64,000 nt of DNA from Acidobacteriota bacterium (lineage in GTDB: Bacteria > Acidobacteriota > Thermoanaerobaculia > Multivoradales > Multivoraceae). Position 1 is the stretch's first letter, and each line of letters begins with the position of its first letter. Of this stretch, positions 44,801 to 55,274 are shown piece by piece. Both the position numbers and the translations under genes were made by a program. The stretch is from contig JAPOWR010000001.1 of the NCBI GenBank assembly GCA_026707545.1, positions 620,001 to 684,000 of the forward strand, read 5' to 3'. The notes below the pieces were generated by a model. That model was not told the DNA's origin. It ran no database searches and was given only the letters and a program-made list of their open reading frames with translations.

Positions 44801-45505
44801 CCCTCGAAGTACGGCCTGTTGGGGGAGGATCTCCTGGTCGCGGGCGGCGGCGCCGTCGCCGATGGGAGCCGCGAACGGTTCGAGCGCTGGCGCGACCGGA
44901 CCGAGGAACTGCTCGAACGGGGAAGCCGTCCAACGGTGAGTCCTGAGGCAGTTACCGACCTGGACTCTAAACCGCCCGGTCCGCTAGCTGAGATAGCCGT
45001 CGAAGAACTGGAGCGTGTCCGCGATCGCCCAGGAGGCAGGCGCTTCGGCAGTTTGGTGCACACAGTGCTGCGTGATGCGCCTCTCGATGCCGAGTCGGAC
45101 CGGATCCGGGAATTGGTGCGGCTCCACGGTGCGCTCTTGGCAGCGACCGAATCCGAGATCGAGGCCGCGATTGCCGCGATAGAGACCGCGCTCGCAAGCG
45201 ATCCCGCGGTGGCCGCCCGCCGTTCGCGGCGCGTACTGCGCGAGACCCCGTTCTCGCTTCCTCTAGGCGAGCAGATCGTGGAGGGGACGGTCGACCTCGC
45301 CTTCCTCGACGACGAGGGTAGGTGGATTGTCGTCGACTGGAAGACCGACCTGGGCGATCTCAATGCGATGCTTCGCGATGACGATCCCGACGACGCCGAT
45401 CGCATCACGCGTGGCGACGCCTACCGCCGGCAGGTCCGCTGGTACTGCTTCGCGCTGGAGCAGTTGACCGGCAGGCCGGCCTCGGGCCGCCTGGTGTTGC
45501 TCTAA
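41894..45505 (+). CDS. addA: AddA-like helicase-nuclease
   Basis: 1203 residues from the ATG overlapping the addB stop. SF1A helicase motifs occur in order: Walker A EAAAGTGKTTVLVERL, TFTRKAAGELK (Ia), LFIDEFQDTDPLQ (II), LVGDPKQSIYRFRRAD (III), TVHTAKGLEFPVVILADM (V) and YVAATRARDLLVV (VI). The C-terminal nuclease domain carries EGTVDLAFLDDEGRWIVVDWKTD and YRRQVRWYCFAL. With the upstream subunit it forms the ATP-driven enzyme that processes double-strand ends, replacing RecBCD. It converges with the DUF1801 gene after 16 bases. Confidence 0.93.
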   Translation: MSAVELARTSPPPDEASRRRIREALDESQLVEAAAGTGKTTVLVERLVAILEEGRGTVEGLAAVTFTRKAAGELKLRLRQALDARLLQLRGIGAESERQERLEKAISRLEQAAIGTIHSLCADMLRERPVEAGVDPGFGELAEDEAPRLFARSFGRWIEEELEAMRPGLRRELARLMVGRWSPNQSALERLRDAAWRLVDWRDFGAGWQRPEFDREATLRELSDRVERLAALVLHGRKSDPLRRGLLPVVELSNWIVRTGQLGAASPGLNGAGPAAGREAFLDQLEARLVELLRDLSGFRSPRKGRGGFAEGVGRDQVFGLWRRLAERLREFERHANADLAALLKDELSGAVERYEEAKTLLGKLDFHDLLIKARDLLRHDRGVRRHLQARYTHLFIDEFQDTDPLQAEILLLLAADDPDQDDWRRVTPAPGKLFLVGDPKQSIYRFRRADVVLYQEVKERLAARGVQVLHLTTSFRSVAPIQRLVNAAFAPLMTGDKTAGSADYIPLGEHREAIPGQPQVVVLPPPKPYGYRNVTQKNIEACQPYATVEFVRWLIEESGWKVEVPDPANPGRLRRIPVEARHVCLLFRRFLSWNRDTARDYVRGLEAFGIPHLLIGARSFHEREEVEALRSALTAVEWPDDRLSVYATLRGSLFAFDDDLLLRFKTRYGNWHPLYSPRKVREDGEPPPEFASLVDVLDFLGTLHRRRNYRPIVNTVQEILAKPRAQAAMALRPAGNQVLGNAQRVCDLARRYEVAGGRSFRGFVEQLDDEAERIGSTQAPVVEEDADGVRVMTVHTAKGLEFPVVILADMTAKLSRGAERTMRADDGLCATKLLGLAPQELLDAADVEDRREEAEGVRVAYVAATRARDLLVVPAVGDEKRPGWIECLNDAVYPGSENWRRSKPAEGCPEFGERSVSVRPSDYDRMPEQSVRPGRYRFPAAAGPAGTADDASGYDVVWWDATRVDQPPPSKYGLLGEDLLVAGGGAVADGSRERFERWRDRTEELLERGSRPTVSPEAVTDLDSKPPGPLAEIAVEELERVRDRPGGRRFGSLVHTVLRDAPLDAESDRIRELVRLHGALLAATESEIEAAIAAIETALASDPAVAARRSRRVLRETPFSLPLGEQIVEGTVDLAFLDDEGRWIVVDWKTDLGDLNAMLRDDDPDDADRITRGDAYRRQVRWYCFALEQLTGRPASGRLVLL

Positions 45506-45521
45506 GCACAGGCGGAACTTG

Positions 45522-45941
45522 CTACCGACTAGCTCGCTTGTTCCGATGGTACGTGAGCGCCGCTGCGATGCAGAAGCGAAGCGGGTCTTCCGGCAGTTCG
45601 TTACTCTCGTCGAACACGATGGCCCGATTGCCCTCGAATCGCAGCTCGTCCGGAAAAAGGGCGCGGAAGGTCTCGATCAGGCTGGTCCGGCAGTGGAGGT
45701 ACATCGCGTACCGGGACGGTTGCGCTTTCTTCCAACCGATTCGCACGGTGGTTCCGCTCTTGCTCTGCGAAGTGACGTAGGCCGGCTCGCCCCACTTGAG
45801 GGTCTCTTCGATCGGCCCTACGCCGTCCGTGTTCTCGGCCGTCTCGAGGATGAGAGAGCGCAGAACCAGGAGCCTGCTGCGGATGGCGGGCGGGTACGCC
45901 TCGAACTTCTCGGCGACGTCCTCGTTTTCAAACGCCTTCAT
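45522..45941 (-). CDS. DUF1801 (YdhG-like) domain protein
   Basis: 139 residues. The family pattern is clear: a helical start (VAEKFEAYPPAIRSRLLVLRSLI), EETLKWGEPAYVT in the middle, an MYLHCRTSLIETFRALFP block and a C-terminal LPEDPLRFCIAAALTYH. The function of DUF1801 is unknown. It follows the AI-2E family gene by 12 bases and is probably cotranscribed with it. Confidence 0.85.
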   Translation of the reverse strand: MKAFENEDVAEKFEAYPPAIRSRLLVLRSLILETAENTDGVGPIEETLKWGEPAYVTSQSKSGTTVRIGWKKAQPSRYAMYLHCRTSLIETFRALFPDELRFEGNRAIVFDESNELPEDPLRFCIAAALTYHRNKRASR

Positions 45942-45953
45942 GCGCTTGGCTGA

Positions 45954-47084
45954 TCACACGACCTCGCCGATGTACCGCTCCCGCGCCAGCCGCCAGAAGA
46001 CGACGAGGAACGCGGTCAGCGGAATCGCCAGAATCATGCCGGCGATGCCATTGAGCGCCGAGCCCCAGAAGAAGACGGCGACGATGATCGCCATCGGGTG
46101 CAGCCCGGTGCGGTCGCCCATGATCCGCGGCGTGAGCAGGTAGGCCTCGATCAACTGGACGAGCGCGAAAACGACCAGCACCCAGATGACGAGGTTGAGT
46201 CCGCCGCCCTCCTGCCAGTAGCCGATCGGCAGGGCCACCGCCAGGCCGACGATGCTGCCGAGGTAAGGAATGATGTTCAGGAAGCCGAGCGCCAGGCCGA
46301 GAACGAGTCCGTAGCGCAGGCCGGCGATGGAGAAACCGATGGCGAACAGCGCCCCCTGGAGAAAGGCGACGACGAGTTGCCCGCGGAAGAAGGCGACCAG
46401 GATGTCGATGAACTCCTGAATCAGGTAAACCACGTCCTCCCGGGTCCTCGGCTTGAGGAAGGGGAAGAGGTGGTCCAGCTTGCGGAAGCGGTCGGGGTCG
46501 ATGATCAGGAAGAAGCAGAGGTAGACCGGCAGGACGGCCCAGGCGAACAGGGACGCGAGGCCGGCGCCGATGCCTTGGAGTATCTCCAGTGCCCCGTCGC
46601 CGACGATGCCGAAACTCGCCAGCAGGTTCGAGTCGCCTCCCTCGAGCGCCTCCTGTAGTCGGATCGCGACCGGGTTCGTTTCCAGGAACTCGGTCACGAC
46701 GGGCGAGATCTCCGCCGTCCATTCGACAAGACGATCCCAAGCGTCCGGCAGTGCCTCGTACAGCTCGTCGATTTGCGAGGCAGCCATGGCGCCGAAGAAC
46801 CAGGCGAAGCCGCCGATCGGCAGGAGCAGCGACAGCAGCACGGCCGCTACCGCCAGGATCTTCGGGAAGCGCAGCCGCTCGTTCAGCAACTCGTAGTAGG
46901 GCCGCAGCACGAACGCCAGCACCGCCGCGACCGCCAGCGGCAGGAAGACGTTCGAGAAGGCGGCGAAGAAGGAGCCGATAGCCCAGAACAGTGCCACGAC
47001 CGCGGCCAGGATGACGGCGGCCGCGGCGATCGTCGCGGCGGCGGCGACGGTGGCGCGTTGGCGTTCGGAGAGTTCGATCTGCAC
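45954..47084 (-). CDS. AI-2E family (UPF0118) membrane transporter
   Basis: 376 residues with about eight membrane helices, normal for the family. Typical blocks are VFLPLAVAAVLAFVLRPYYE near the start, YLCFFLIIDPDRFRKL, FRGQLVVAFLQG, GLALGFLNIIPYLGSIVGL and LTPRIMGDRTGLHPMAII. Family members include TqsA, PerM and sodium/proton antiporters; the substrate cannot be assigned. It diverges from hisS across 65 bases. Confidence 0.9.
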   Translation of the reverse strand: MQIELSERQRATVAAAATIAAAAVILAAVVALFWAIGSFFAAFSNVFLPLAVAAVLAFVLRPYYELLNERLRFPKILAVAAVLLSLLLPIGGFAWFFGAMAASQIDELYEALPDAWDRLVEWTAEISPVVTEFLETNPVAIRLQEALEGGDSNLLASFGIVGDGALEILQGIGAGLASLFAWAVLPVYLCFFLIIDPDRFRKLDHLFPFLKPRTREDVVYLIQEFIDILVAFFRGQLVVAFLQGALFAIGFSIAGLRYGLVLGLALGFLNIIPYLGSIVGLAVALPIGYWQEGGGLNLVIWVLVVFALVQLIEAYLLTPRIMGDRTGLHPMAIIVAVFFWGSALNGIAGMILAIPLTAFLVVFWRLARERYIGEVV

Positions 47085-47149
47085 GGGCGGTTCGTCCCTG
47101 CCGGGACGCTACCACCGGGAATCGACTCCCGGGTGGATACGATCGCGCC

Positions 47150-48454
47150 ATGACTGCGAAGCGGCGATTCCAGACCGTCAAGGGTATGCACGACCTGGTC
47201 GGGGAGGCCCCTGCCTTTGCGTTCGTGGAGGAGAAGGCGCGAGAGGTGTTTTCCCTCTACGGCTACGACGAGGTGCGTACACCGGTCGTGGAGGAAACGG
47301 AACTGTTCGTGCGCGGCGTGGGCGAGGGCAGCGAGATCGTCGGCAAGCAGATGTACACCTTCGACGACAAGAAGGGTCGCAGCCTGACGCTCCGCCCGGA
47401 AGGCACGGCGCCGATCGCGCGGGCCTACCTGCAGAACGACTGGGCGTCGGGACCGCAGCCGGTCAAGGTCTTCTACATGGGGCCGTACTTTCGCTACGAG
47501 CGCCCCCAGGAGGGCCGTTACCGTCAGTTCCACCAGATCGGCGCGGAGCTGATCGGGGATCCCGGGCCCTACAGCGACGTCGAACTGCTGGTCATGCTGC
47601 TGCGCTTCCTGGAGGAGCTCGGATTCGAGGACCTTGAGGTGGGCCTCAATTCGGTCGGCGATCCGGAGTGCAGGCAGCGCTACTCCCGGCGTCTGCGGGA
47701 GTTCCTCGAACCGTACCGTGACGAACTGGGCGCTGACAGCCGGCGGCGGCTGGAGACGAATCCCCTCCGCATCCTGGACACGAAGGCGCCCAGGGAGCGG
47801 GAACTGCTCGAAGGCGCACCACGACTTCGCGATGAGCTGGGCGACCCGGCTCGTGACCACTTCCAGGTCGTCTGCGGCGAACTCGACCGGTTCGGCGTCG
47901 ACTTCGAGATCGACGATGGCCTGGTGCGCGGCCTCGACTACTACACGCGGACCGTGTTCGAGATCACGTCCACCGCCCTGGGCGCCCAGAACGCGATCCT
48001 GGGCGGCGGCCGCTACGACGGTCTGATCGCCGAACTCGGTGGACCGAGCGTGCCCGGCATCGGCTTCGCGATCGGTCAGGACCGGTTGGTCGACCTGGTC
48101 CTGAAGATCCCCGGAGCCCGTAAGCGTCTGGAGGTCGAGGACCATCGTCGAAGGCCCGTGTGCGTGATTCCGATCGGCGTTTCGTACCGTCGGCACGGCA
48201 TGGAGCTGGCGCAGGAGCTGCGCGCTGCCGGTATCCCCGCGATCTGTGAGTTCGATTCTCTCCGGCCTCTCAAGGCTCGACTGAAACAGGCGGCCCGGCA
48301 CGACTGCCAGTGGGTCGTGCTGTTCGGTGAGGACGAAGAGAAGAACGGACAGGTCGTGTTGAGGGACTTCTACAACCGTAGCCAGGAGACCATCCCGCGG
48401 GACGGTTTCGCAGCCGCCGTCGCAGCGAGGATTGCCGCCCACGAGCAGCCCTAG
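47150..48454 (+). CDS. hisS: Histidine--tRNA ligase
   Basis: 434 residues, usual length. Class II motif 2 is seen in YFRYERPQEGRYRQFHQ, the histidine-specific blocks in GLVRGLDYYTRTVFE-like sequence (LVRGLDYYTRTVFEI), and motif 3 in LGGGRYDGLIAELGG with GIGFAIGQDRLV. The C-terminal anticodon-binding domain has VIPIGVSYRRHGMELAQELR. It charges tRNA-His. It is followed by aspS on the same strand, as in many bacteria, with 89 bases between. Confidence 0.97.
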   Translation: MTAKRRFQTVKGMHDLVGEAPAFAFVEEKAREVFSLYGYDEVRTPVVEETELFVRGVGEGSEIVGKQMYTFDDKKGRSLTLRPEGTAPIARAYLQNDWASGPQPVKVFYMGPYFRYERPQEGRYRQFHQIGAELIGDPGPYSDVELLVMLLRFLEELGFEDLEVGLNSVGDPECRQRYSRRLREFLEPYRDELGADSRRRLETNPLRILDTKAPRERELLEGAPRLRDELGDPARDHFQVVCGELDRFGVDFEIDDGLVRGLDYYTRTVFEITSTALGAQNAILGGGRYDGLIAELGGPSVPGIGFAIGQDRLVDLVLKIPGARKRLEVEDHRRRPVCVIPIGVSYRRHGMELAQELRAAGIPAICEFDSLRPLKARLKQAARHDCQWVVLFGEDEEKNGQVVLRDFYNRSQETIPRDGFAAAVAARIAAHEQP

Positions 48455-48543
48455 TTGTGCGAGGATCGGGGGCTTCGCGCGGCGGCTCTCCGGCGGAGAC
48501 GGAGCGGCCGCGCGGCCAAGCACACAGCACATCGGACAAGCAC

Positions 48544-50307
<1,764 letters not shown>

Positions 50308-50314
50308 TTCCGCC

Positions 50315-51484
50315 ATGGCGGAGCTCGCCTCGGACGGGCCGCGCCGCCTGACGCTCCGGCATCCGCGCGGGGTGAGCGAGATCCTGGTGGGACATGGACT
50401 CCTCGGCGCGGGTGGAGGCGGTGCGCTCGATGACGTCGCCAACTGGTGCCGGGGGCGGGTCGTGTTCCTGGTCACAAGCGAGGTGCCGGAGCGTCACTGC
50501 GGCGATGCCGCGCGCGACCTGCTCGAACCGGCCACGCGACTCGAGACGATCGAGGTTCCCGATGGTGAGGCGGCCAAGACCCTCGAGTGCGCCGGTTCCG
50601 TGTGGCGGCAGATGCTCGAGCGCGGCGGCAAGCGCGACAGTCGTCTGGTCACCCTCGGCGGCGGCGCGGTGGGCGATCTCGGAGGCTTCGCGGCGGCCGC
50701 CTTCCTGCGCGGCATCGACTACGTCCAGCTCCCGACCACGCTGCTGGCTCAGGTCGACGCTTCGGTCGGCGGCAAGACGGCCGTGGACCTGCCGGGCGGC
50801 AAGAACACGGTCGGCGCCTTCCACCATCCCCGCTTCGTGCTCGCCGACGTGGATTGCCTGCGCACGTTGCCGCGCGGCGAGCTGCGGGCCGGACTGTTCG
50901 AGGTGGTCAAGATGGCCGCGCTGCTCGATCTCGATCTTCTGGCCACGGTCGAGGAGTCGCTGGATCGCCTGCTCGCGGTGGACGCCGACGTCCTGACGCC
51001 GGTCGTCGCGGCTTCGATCGCAGCGAAGCTGGGCGTCGTCGAAGCCGACCTGGAAGAGGGGGACCGCCGGCGGCTGCTCAACTTCGGCCACACCCTGGGG
51101 CACGCGATCGAGTCCGAGTTCGGCTACCGGGAGCTCCGGCACGGCGACGCCGTGGGGCACGGCATGCGGTTCGCGCTTCGCCTCGCCCTGCGCCGCGGTT
51201 TAGACCCGGAGTTCGCGGCGCGCCTGGAGCGGATGATCGACCGGCTGGGACCGCCGCACCTCGGCGCGGTGGAGGAGCGGCGTGGCATTCGCCTCGATGT
51301 GGACCGCCTCATCGCGGCGATGGGCCGCGACAAGAAGGCGCGCGAGAGCGGACTCGTGTGGATCCTGCCCGCCGCGCCGGGCCGGGCTGAGATCGTTGCC
51401 GATCTCGATCCGGCGCTCGTGCGGCGCGAGCTCCGGGCCTTTCTCGATGACAGCCGCGGTCCGTCCCGCGGGAGCGCACGGTGA
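50315..51484 (+). CDS. aroB: 3-dehydroquinate synthase
   Basis: 389 residues. NAD-binding and active-site blocks are intact: VTLGGGAVGDLGGFAAAAF, LPTTLLAQVDASVGGKTAVD, KNTVGAFHHPRFVLAD, and the zinc-binding LLNFGHTLGHAIE and GDAVGHGM. It converts DAHP to 3-dehydroquinate, the second step of the shikimate pathway. It starts seven bases after aspS and its stop overlaps the ftsY start as GTGA. No other shikimate gene is in the window. Confidence 0.96.
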   Translation: MAELASDGPRRLTLRHPRGVSEILVGHGLLGAGGGGALDDVANWCRGRVVFLVTSEVPERHCGDAARDLLEPATRLETIEVPDGEAAKTLECAGSVWRQMLERGGKRDSRLVTLGGGAVGDLGGFAAAAFLRGIDYVQLPTTLLAQVDASVGGKTAVDLPGGKNTVGAFHHPRFVLADVDCLRTLPRGELRAGLFEVVKMAALLDLDLLATVEESLDRLLAVDADVLTPVVAASIAAKLGVVEADLEEGDRRRLLNFGHTLGHAIESEFGYRELRHGDAVGHGMRFALRLALRRGLDPEFAARLERMIDRLGPPHLGAVEERRGIRLDVDRLIAAMGRDKKARESGLVWILPAAPGRAEIVADLDPALVRRELRAFLDDSRGPSRGSAR

Positions 51485-52410
51485 GCACCGAAACGGGGAG
51501 CCTGTGGAACCGGCTGCGACGGGGCCTGGGCCGCACCCGGAACGGGCTCGTCGGTCGGATCAACATCGCGCTTGGGGGCGCTGCCCGGATCGATGAGGAG
51601 GTGCTGGAGCGACTCGAAGAGTCCCTGATCGAGTCCGACCTGGGCGTCGAGACCTCGCTCGAGCTCGTCGAGCGGCTGCGCCAGGCACAGGATGCGGGTC
51701 CGATCGCTGCCGGAGACGAGTTCGCGCTGCGGCAGTTGCTGGTCGACGAGGTCGCGGTGCTCCTGCTCGACGCCCCGCCGGTGTCGCTACCGGCGGCACC
51801 GCGCATCACGCTGCTGGTGGGTGTCAACGGGTCCGGCAAGACGACATCGGCGGCGAAGCTGGCGCAGGCGTCCCTGGCCCGGGGCGAGAAGGTCCTGTTC
51901 GCGGCGGGCGACACGTTTCGGGCCGCGGCCGCGGAGCAGCTCGAGGTGTGGGGAGGGCGGCTGGGGATCGAGGTGATCCGGCGACCCAAGGGCGGAGACC
52001 CGGCCGCGCTCGTCTTCGACGCCGTGCAGGCGGCCACCGCGCGCGGGATCGACCACCTGATCGTGGACACGGCAGGACGCCTCCACACCCGCGGCCAACT
52101 GATGGAGGAACTCTCGAAGGTTCATCGTGTTGCGCGGCGGGCGGCCGGCGACGCCTGGAGTGTCTTCACCCTCCTCGTGGTCGACGCCGGCAACGGCCAC
52201 AATGCGCTGGTGCAGGCGCGCGAGTTCGGAGCGGCGGTCCCGATCGACGCCGTCTTTCTGGCCAAGCTCGACGGAACGGCCAAGGGCGGCATGGCGGTCG
52301 CGATTGCCCGTGATCTGCGCCTGCCGGTCGCCTACCTGGGCGTGGGCGAAGCGGTCGAGGACATGGTCGAGTACAAGCCGCGGTCCTTTGCGGCCGCCCT
52401 GTTCGGATGA
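51481..52410 (+). CDS. ftsY: Signal recognition particle receptor FtsY
   Basis: 309 residues from the GTG overlapping aroB. The N-terminal acidic A-domain is missing or very short; the NG domain starts almost at once (LLVGRINIALGGAARIDEE-type helix). GTPase motifs are GVNGSGKTTSAAKLA (G1), DTAGRLHTRGQLMEEL (G3) and LAKLDGTAKGG (G4), with AAGDTFRAAAAEQLE. It docks SRP-bound ribosomes to the inner membrane for cotranslational insertion. It overlaps ribD as ATGA. Confidence 0.96.
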   Translation: MSTETGSLWNRLRRGLGRTRNGLVGRINIALGGAARIDEEVLERLEESLIESDLGVETSLELVERLRQAQDAGPIAAGDEFALRQLLVDEVAVLLLDAPPVSLPAAPRITLLVGVNGSGKTTSAAKLAQASLARGEKVLFAAGDTFRAAAAEQLEVWGGRLGIEVIRRPKGGDPAALVFDAVQAATARGIDHLIVDTAGRLHTRGQLMEELSKVHRVARRAAGDAWSVFTLLVVDAGNGHNALVQAREFGAAVPIDAVFLAKLDGTAKGGMAVAIARDLRLPVAYLGVGEAVEDMVEYKPRSFAAALFG

Positions 52411-53591
52411 GCGCGGCCGCGCCTGGGGCGAACCGCCGTTTCGACGACGCGGACCGGCGGGCAATGGGTCGGGCGCTGACCCTGGCGCGACGCGGCCGCT
52501 CGACGACGGCACCGAACCCGATGGTCGGCTCGGTCGTCGTGCGGGCTGGCGAGGTGGTCGGCGAGGGCTGGCACCGGCGCGCGGGCGGCGAGCACGCGGA
52601 GGCGATGGCGCTCGGGCAGGCCGGCGGCCGCGCCCGCGGCGGCACGATCTACGTCACCCTCGAGCCCTGCAACCATGACGGCCGGACCCCGCCCTGTGCG
52701 GAGCGGATCCTGGAATCCGGGGTCCGGCGCGTCGTCTTCGCCCACCGGGATCCGAACCCGGAGGTGACCGGGGGCGGCGCCGCACGCTTGCGGGAGGCGG
52801 GCCTGCGGGTCGAGAGCGGGCTACTCGCCGATCAGGCGGTCGAGCTGAATGTGCCCTTCCTGACACGCGTTCTTCACGGCCGGCCGGCCGTGACCCTGAA
52901 GTGGGCGATGAGCCTGGACGGCCGCATCGCGACGGCGACCGGCGACAGCCAGTGGATCTCGTCGGAGCAGGGGCGCCGCTGGGCGCTCGAACTCCGGGAA
53001 GAGCACCAGGCGATCGTCGTCGGCAGCGGCACGGCGCTGGCCGACGATCCGCGCCTGGACCGGCGGCTGGGCCGGGCGGAGGGGCCGATCGTGCGCGTGG
53101 TGCTCGATCGACGGTTGCGGTTGCCGGCCGGGGCGCGCATGTTCGAGATCGAGGGACCCGTCGTCATCTATACGGAGGCTCCGCGGGAGATCGGCTCCTC
53201 GACGTCGGCGGACACTCGCGACTGGGCGACACGGCGCGACCAGTTGCGCAGCGCCGGCGCCGAGGTGGTGGGTCTTCCCGCCGTCGAGCCGGCCGGCGTG
53301 CTGGAGGACCTCTTCGACCGTGGAGTTTCCAACGTGCTGGTCGAGGGTGGCGGGCAGGTGCTCGCCGCCTTCTCCGGTTCCGGGCTGTGGGATCGAGCGG
53401 CGGTGTGCTGCGCGCCCGTTCTGATCGGCGGCGCGGCGGCGCCCGGTCCTCTGGGCGGCGAGGGACCGCTACGACTGGCCGATGCCTGGCGCCTGGACGA
53501 ACTACGGGTCGGCAGGCGCGGACCGGACGTGATTCTCTTAGGCTACAGGCAGGGATGTTTACCGGAATTGTCACGGAACGTGGGCGGGTAG
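52407..53591 (+). CDS. ribD: Bifunctional riboflavin biosynthesis deaminase/reductase
   Basis: 394 residues. The N-terminal deaminase has the zinc site GGEHAEAMAL and LEPCNHDGRTPPCAER (the usual Ser-His pair here is Asn-His). The C-terminal reductase starts at VTLKWAMSLDGRIAT, with WISSEQGRRWALELRE and NVLVEGGGQVLAAF. The enzyme converts the pyrimidine intermediate of riboflavin synthesis in two steps, using NADPH for the second. Its last 37 bases overlap the start of ribE in another frame, so translation is probably coupled. Confidence 0.96.
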   Translation: MSAAAPGANRRFDDADRRAMGRALTLARRGRSTTAPNPMVGSVVVRAGEVVGEGWHRRAGGEHAEAMALGQAGGRARGGTIYVTLEPCNHDGRTPPCAERILESGVRRVVFAHRDPNPEVTGGGAARLREAGLRVESGLLADQAVELNVPFLTRVLHGRPAVTLKWAMSLDGRIATATGDSQWISSEQGRRWALELREEHQAIVVGSGTALADDPRLDRRLGRAEGPIVRVVLDRRLRLPAGARMFEIEGPVVIYTEAPREIGSSTSADTRDWATRRDQLRSAGAEVVGLPAVEPAGVLEDLFDRGVSNVLVEGGGQVLAAFSGSGLWDRAAVCCAPVLIGGAAAPGPLGGEGPLRLADAWRLDELRVGRRGPDVILLGYRQGCLPELSRNVGG

Positions 53592-54190
53592 TCGAGGTCC
53601 CCGGGGCGTCCGACCGGGGCGGTGCGCGCCTGGTCGTCGGACACTCGCCGGTGCTGGCCGCGAAGCTCGATCTAGGTGCCAGCATCGCTGTGGCGGGCGT
53701 GTGCCTGACCGTGGTGGAGCAGGACGACGCGGATGGAACAGCACGATCCGCGTTCGACCTCTCTCCGGAGACGCTGAGCCGAACGACGCTCGGCGCGCTG
53801 CGGGCCGGCGACGAGGTGAACCTCGAGCCGCCGCTCTCGGCCGGCGACCCGCTGGGCGGCCACTGGGTCCAGGGGCATGTGGACACGACGACCCGGGTAA
53901 CGCGGGTGGAGGAGCAGGGGGACCACCGTGTCGTCACGTTCAACGTCCCGGTCGGACTGGAGACGGGAGTCGTGCTCAAGGGCAGCATCACGATCGACGG
54001 CGTCAGTCTGACAATCGCGGCGCTCGACGATCGGACGTTCGACGTGGCGCTGATACCGCACACGCTCGAGGTGACGACCCTTGGTGGTCTGAAACCCGGC
54101 GACCGCGTGAACGTGGAGGGGGACGTTCTCGCCCGCTACGTCCAGAAGGCGGTGGAGGCCGCGGTTGCGGCCGCGCTCGGGTCGAAGTAG
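53555..54190 (+). CDS. ribE: Riboflavin synthase alpha subunit
   Basis: 211 residues from the ATG at 53555 giving the canonical MFTGIVTERGRVVEV start; a much longer open frame upstream is a shadow of ribD. The tandem barrel repeats are visible: IAVAGVCLTVVEQD with GGHWVQGHVDTTTRV in the first half, and ITIDGVSLTIAALDD with DVALIPHTLE in the second. Two lumazine molecules dismutate to riboflavin at the trimer interface. RibD is encoded directly upstream; lumazine synthase and ribBA are not in the window. Confidence 0.96.
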   Translation: MFTGIVTERGRVVEVPGASDRGGARLVVGHSPVLAAKLDLGASIAVAGVCLTVVEQDDADGTARSAFDLSPETLSRTTLGALRAGDEVNLEPPLSAGDPLGGHWVQGHVDTTTRVTRVEEQGDHRVVTFNVPVGLETGVVLKGSITIDGVSLTIAALDDRTFDVALIPHTLEVTTLGGLKPGDRVNVEGDVLARYVQKAVEAAVAAALGSK

Positions 54191-54194
54191 TCAA

Positions 54195-55268
54195 GTGACG
54201 TCCCTCACGCTTCGGGAACACGTCGCCGAACCCGCGAACCTCTGGATTCGTCACAGCTTCTCCCGCTGGCCGCTGGTCGGGGACGGCGGACGGCTGTACT
54301 GCGATTTCGCCACCTGCGGATTGCGGACCGCGGACGCCGGACCGGCGCCGGCCGCCTCCGATGTTTGGCGACTCGTCCGCAGGGCCGCCGACGTCGTCTA
54401 CGTTCCCCCGCTCCCGGCCGACTGCGCTCCGCTCCGCGCGGCGATCGTCGAGGCCGCGGCCGCTGCCGGCGCGCCCCTGGTTCTGCACGTCGTGGCGGAA
54501 GGCGTTTCGGTCGCGCTGGCCTCCGGTTGGCAATGGCTGCGGCAGGACGCCCCTCATTCGCCGCAGCCCGCGTCCCGCGTCAGCCCCCTCAGCCCCGTTG
54601 TCGCCGCGGCCGCCGAGCTTCCCGAAAACGCCATCGTCGCTGTCGACCTGCTCGACTGCCTGATTGCGGAGGCGGCCCTGCTGCAGGAGAAGCTACTCGA
54701 GGGTCCCCAGCCCGACCTGCCGTTCGCGCCAGTCCCGGCCCGGCACGCCACTCTCGTCTGGCCCCTCGTCGGTGGCTGGACGGACCAGCCGGGGGTCTTG
54801 GAGACGGCCATGCCCCGGCTCGCGGCCGCCGGGGCGCGTCGCGTCGTGCCTCGCGTGATGACGTTCGATGCCCGCGAGCGCCACCTCCTCGCCGAACGTC
54901 TGGAACGGACGTGGCCCGAGGCCTTCGACGCCGTGTTTCACGGTGACGATTCGCCCCCGGACGAGTCGGCCTTCCGAACTGCCGCCGAAGCAGCCGGTCT
55001 CGAACATCGCCTTCCGCGGCCGCTGCCCGCGCCACCGCTGCCTGCAAGACTCCGCCTCGCCCGCGAACTCGCGGGCCACCTGATCGAGCTCGGCGATGTC
55101 GCCGTCACGGGCGGCGACGCCTACTATCGGGCCGCACGCTTCCTCGACCGGGACGAAGTCGACGTCGAAGCCGCCGCCCGCGAAGGCAACCTTGGCGTCC
55201 TGCCGTGGCTCGAGGATCCGGCCAGGCGGGCGGTGGAGCAGTGGCTTACCGCACGGCGCGCGGACTGA
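54195..55268 (+). CDS. Conserved-looking protein of unknown function in the riboflavin/ftsY series
   Basis: 357 residues from GTG at 54195, four bases after ribE. I do not recognise the family. The protein is soluble, Ala/Arg/Pro-rich and leucine-rich. There is an N-terminal block VAEPANLWIRHSFSRWPL, a central alternating strand-helix pattern (ADVVYVPPLPADC, APLVLHVVAEGVSVALASG) and a Trp-containing segment VWPLVGGWTDQPGVLE that could be a TIM-barrel or Rossmann-like fold. No active-site signature was found. The position between ribE and a HAD gene, with six bases to the latter, argues that it is expressed with them. Confidence 0.65.
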   Translation: MTSLTLREHVAEPANLWIRHSFSRWPLVGDGGRLYCDFATCGLRTADAGPAPAASDVWRLVRRAADVVYVPPLPADCAPLRAAIVEAAAAAGAPLVLHVVAEGVSVALASGWQWLRQDAPHSPQPASRVSPLSPVVAAAAELPENAIVAVDLLDCLIAEAALLQEKLLEGPQPDLPFAPVPARHATLVWPLVGGWTDQPGVLETAMPRLAAAGARRVVPRVMTFDARERHLLAERLERTWPEAFDAVFHGDDSPPDESAFRTAAEAAGLEHRLPRPLPAPPLPARLRLARELAGHLIELGDVAVTGGDAYYRAARFLDRDEVDVEAAAREGNLGVLPWLEDPARRAVEQWLTARRAD

Positions 55269-55274
55269 TTGCCG

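Noticed and set aside
48455..48543. A T-box or other riboswitch in the 89-base gap between hisS and aspS.
   Set aside because: No T-box core, specifier stem or terminator/antiterminator pair is visible; the gap is GC-rich and featureless.
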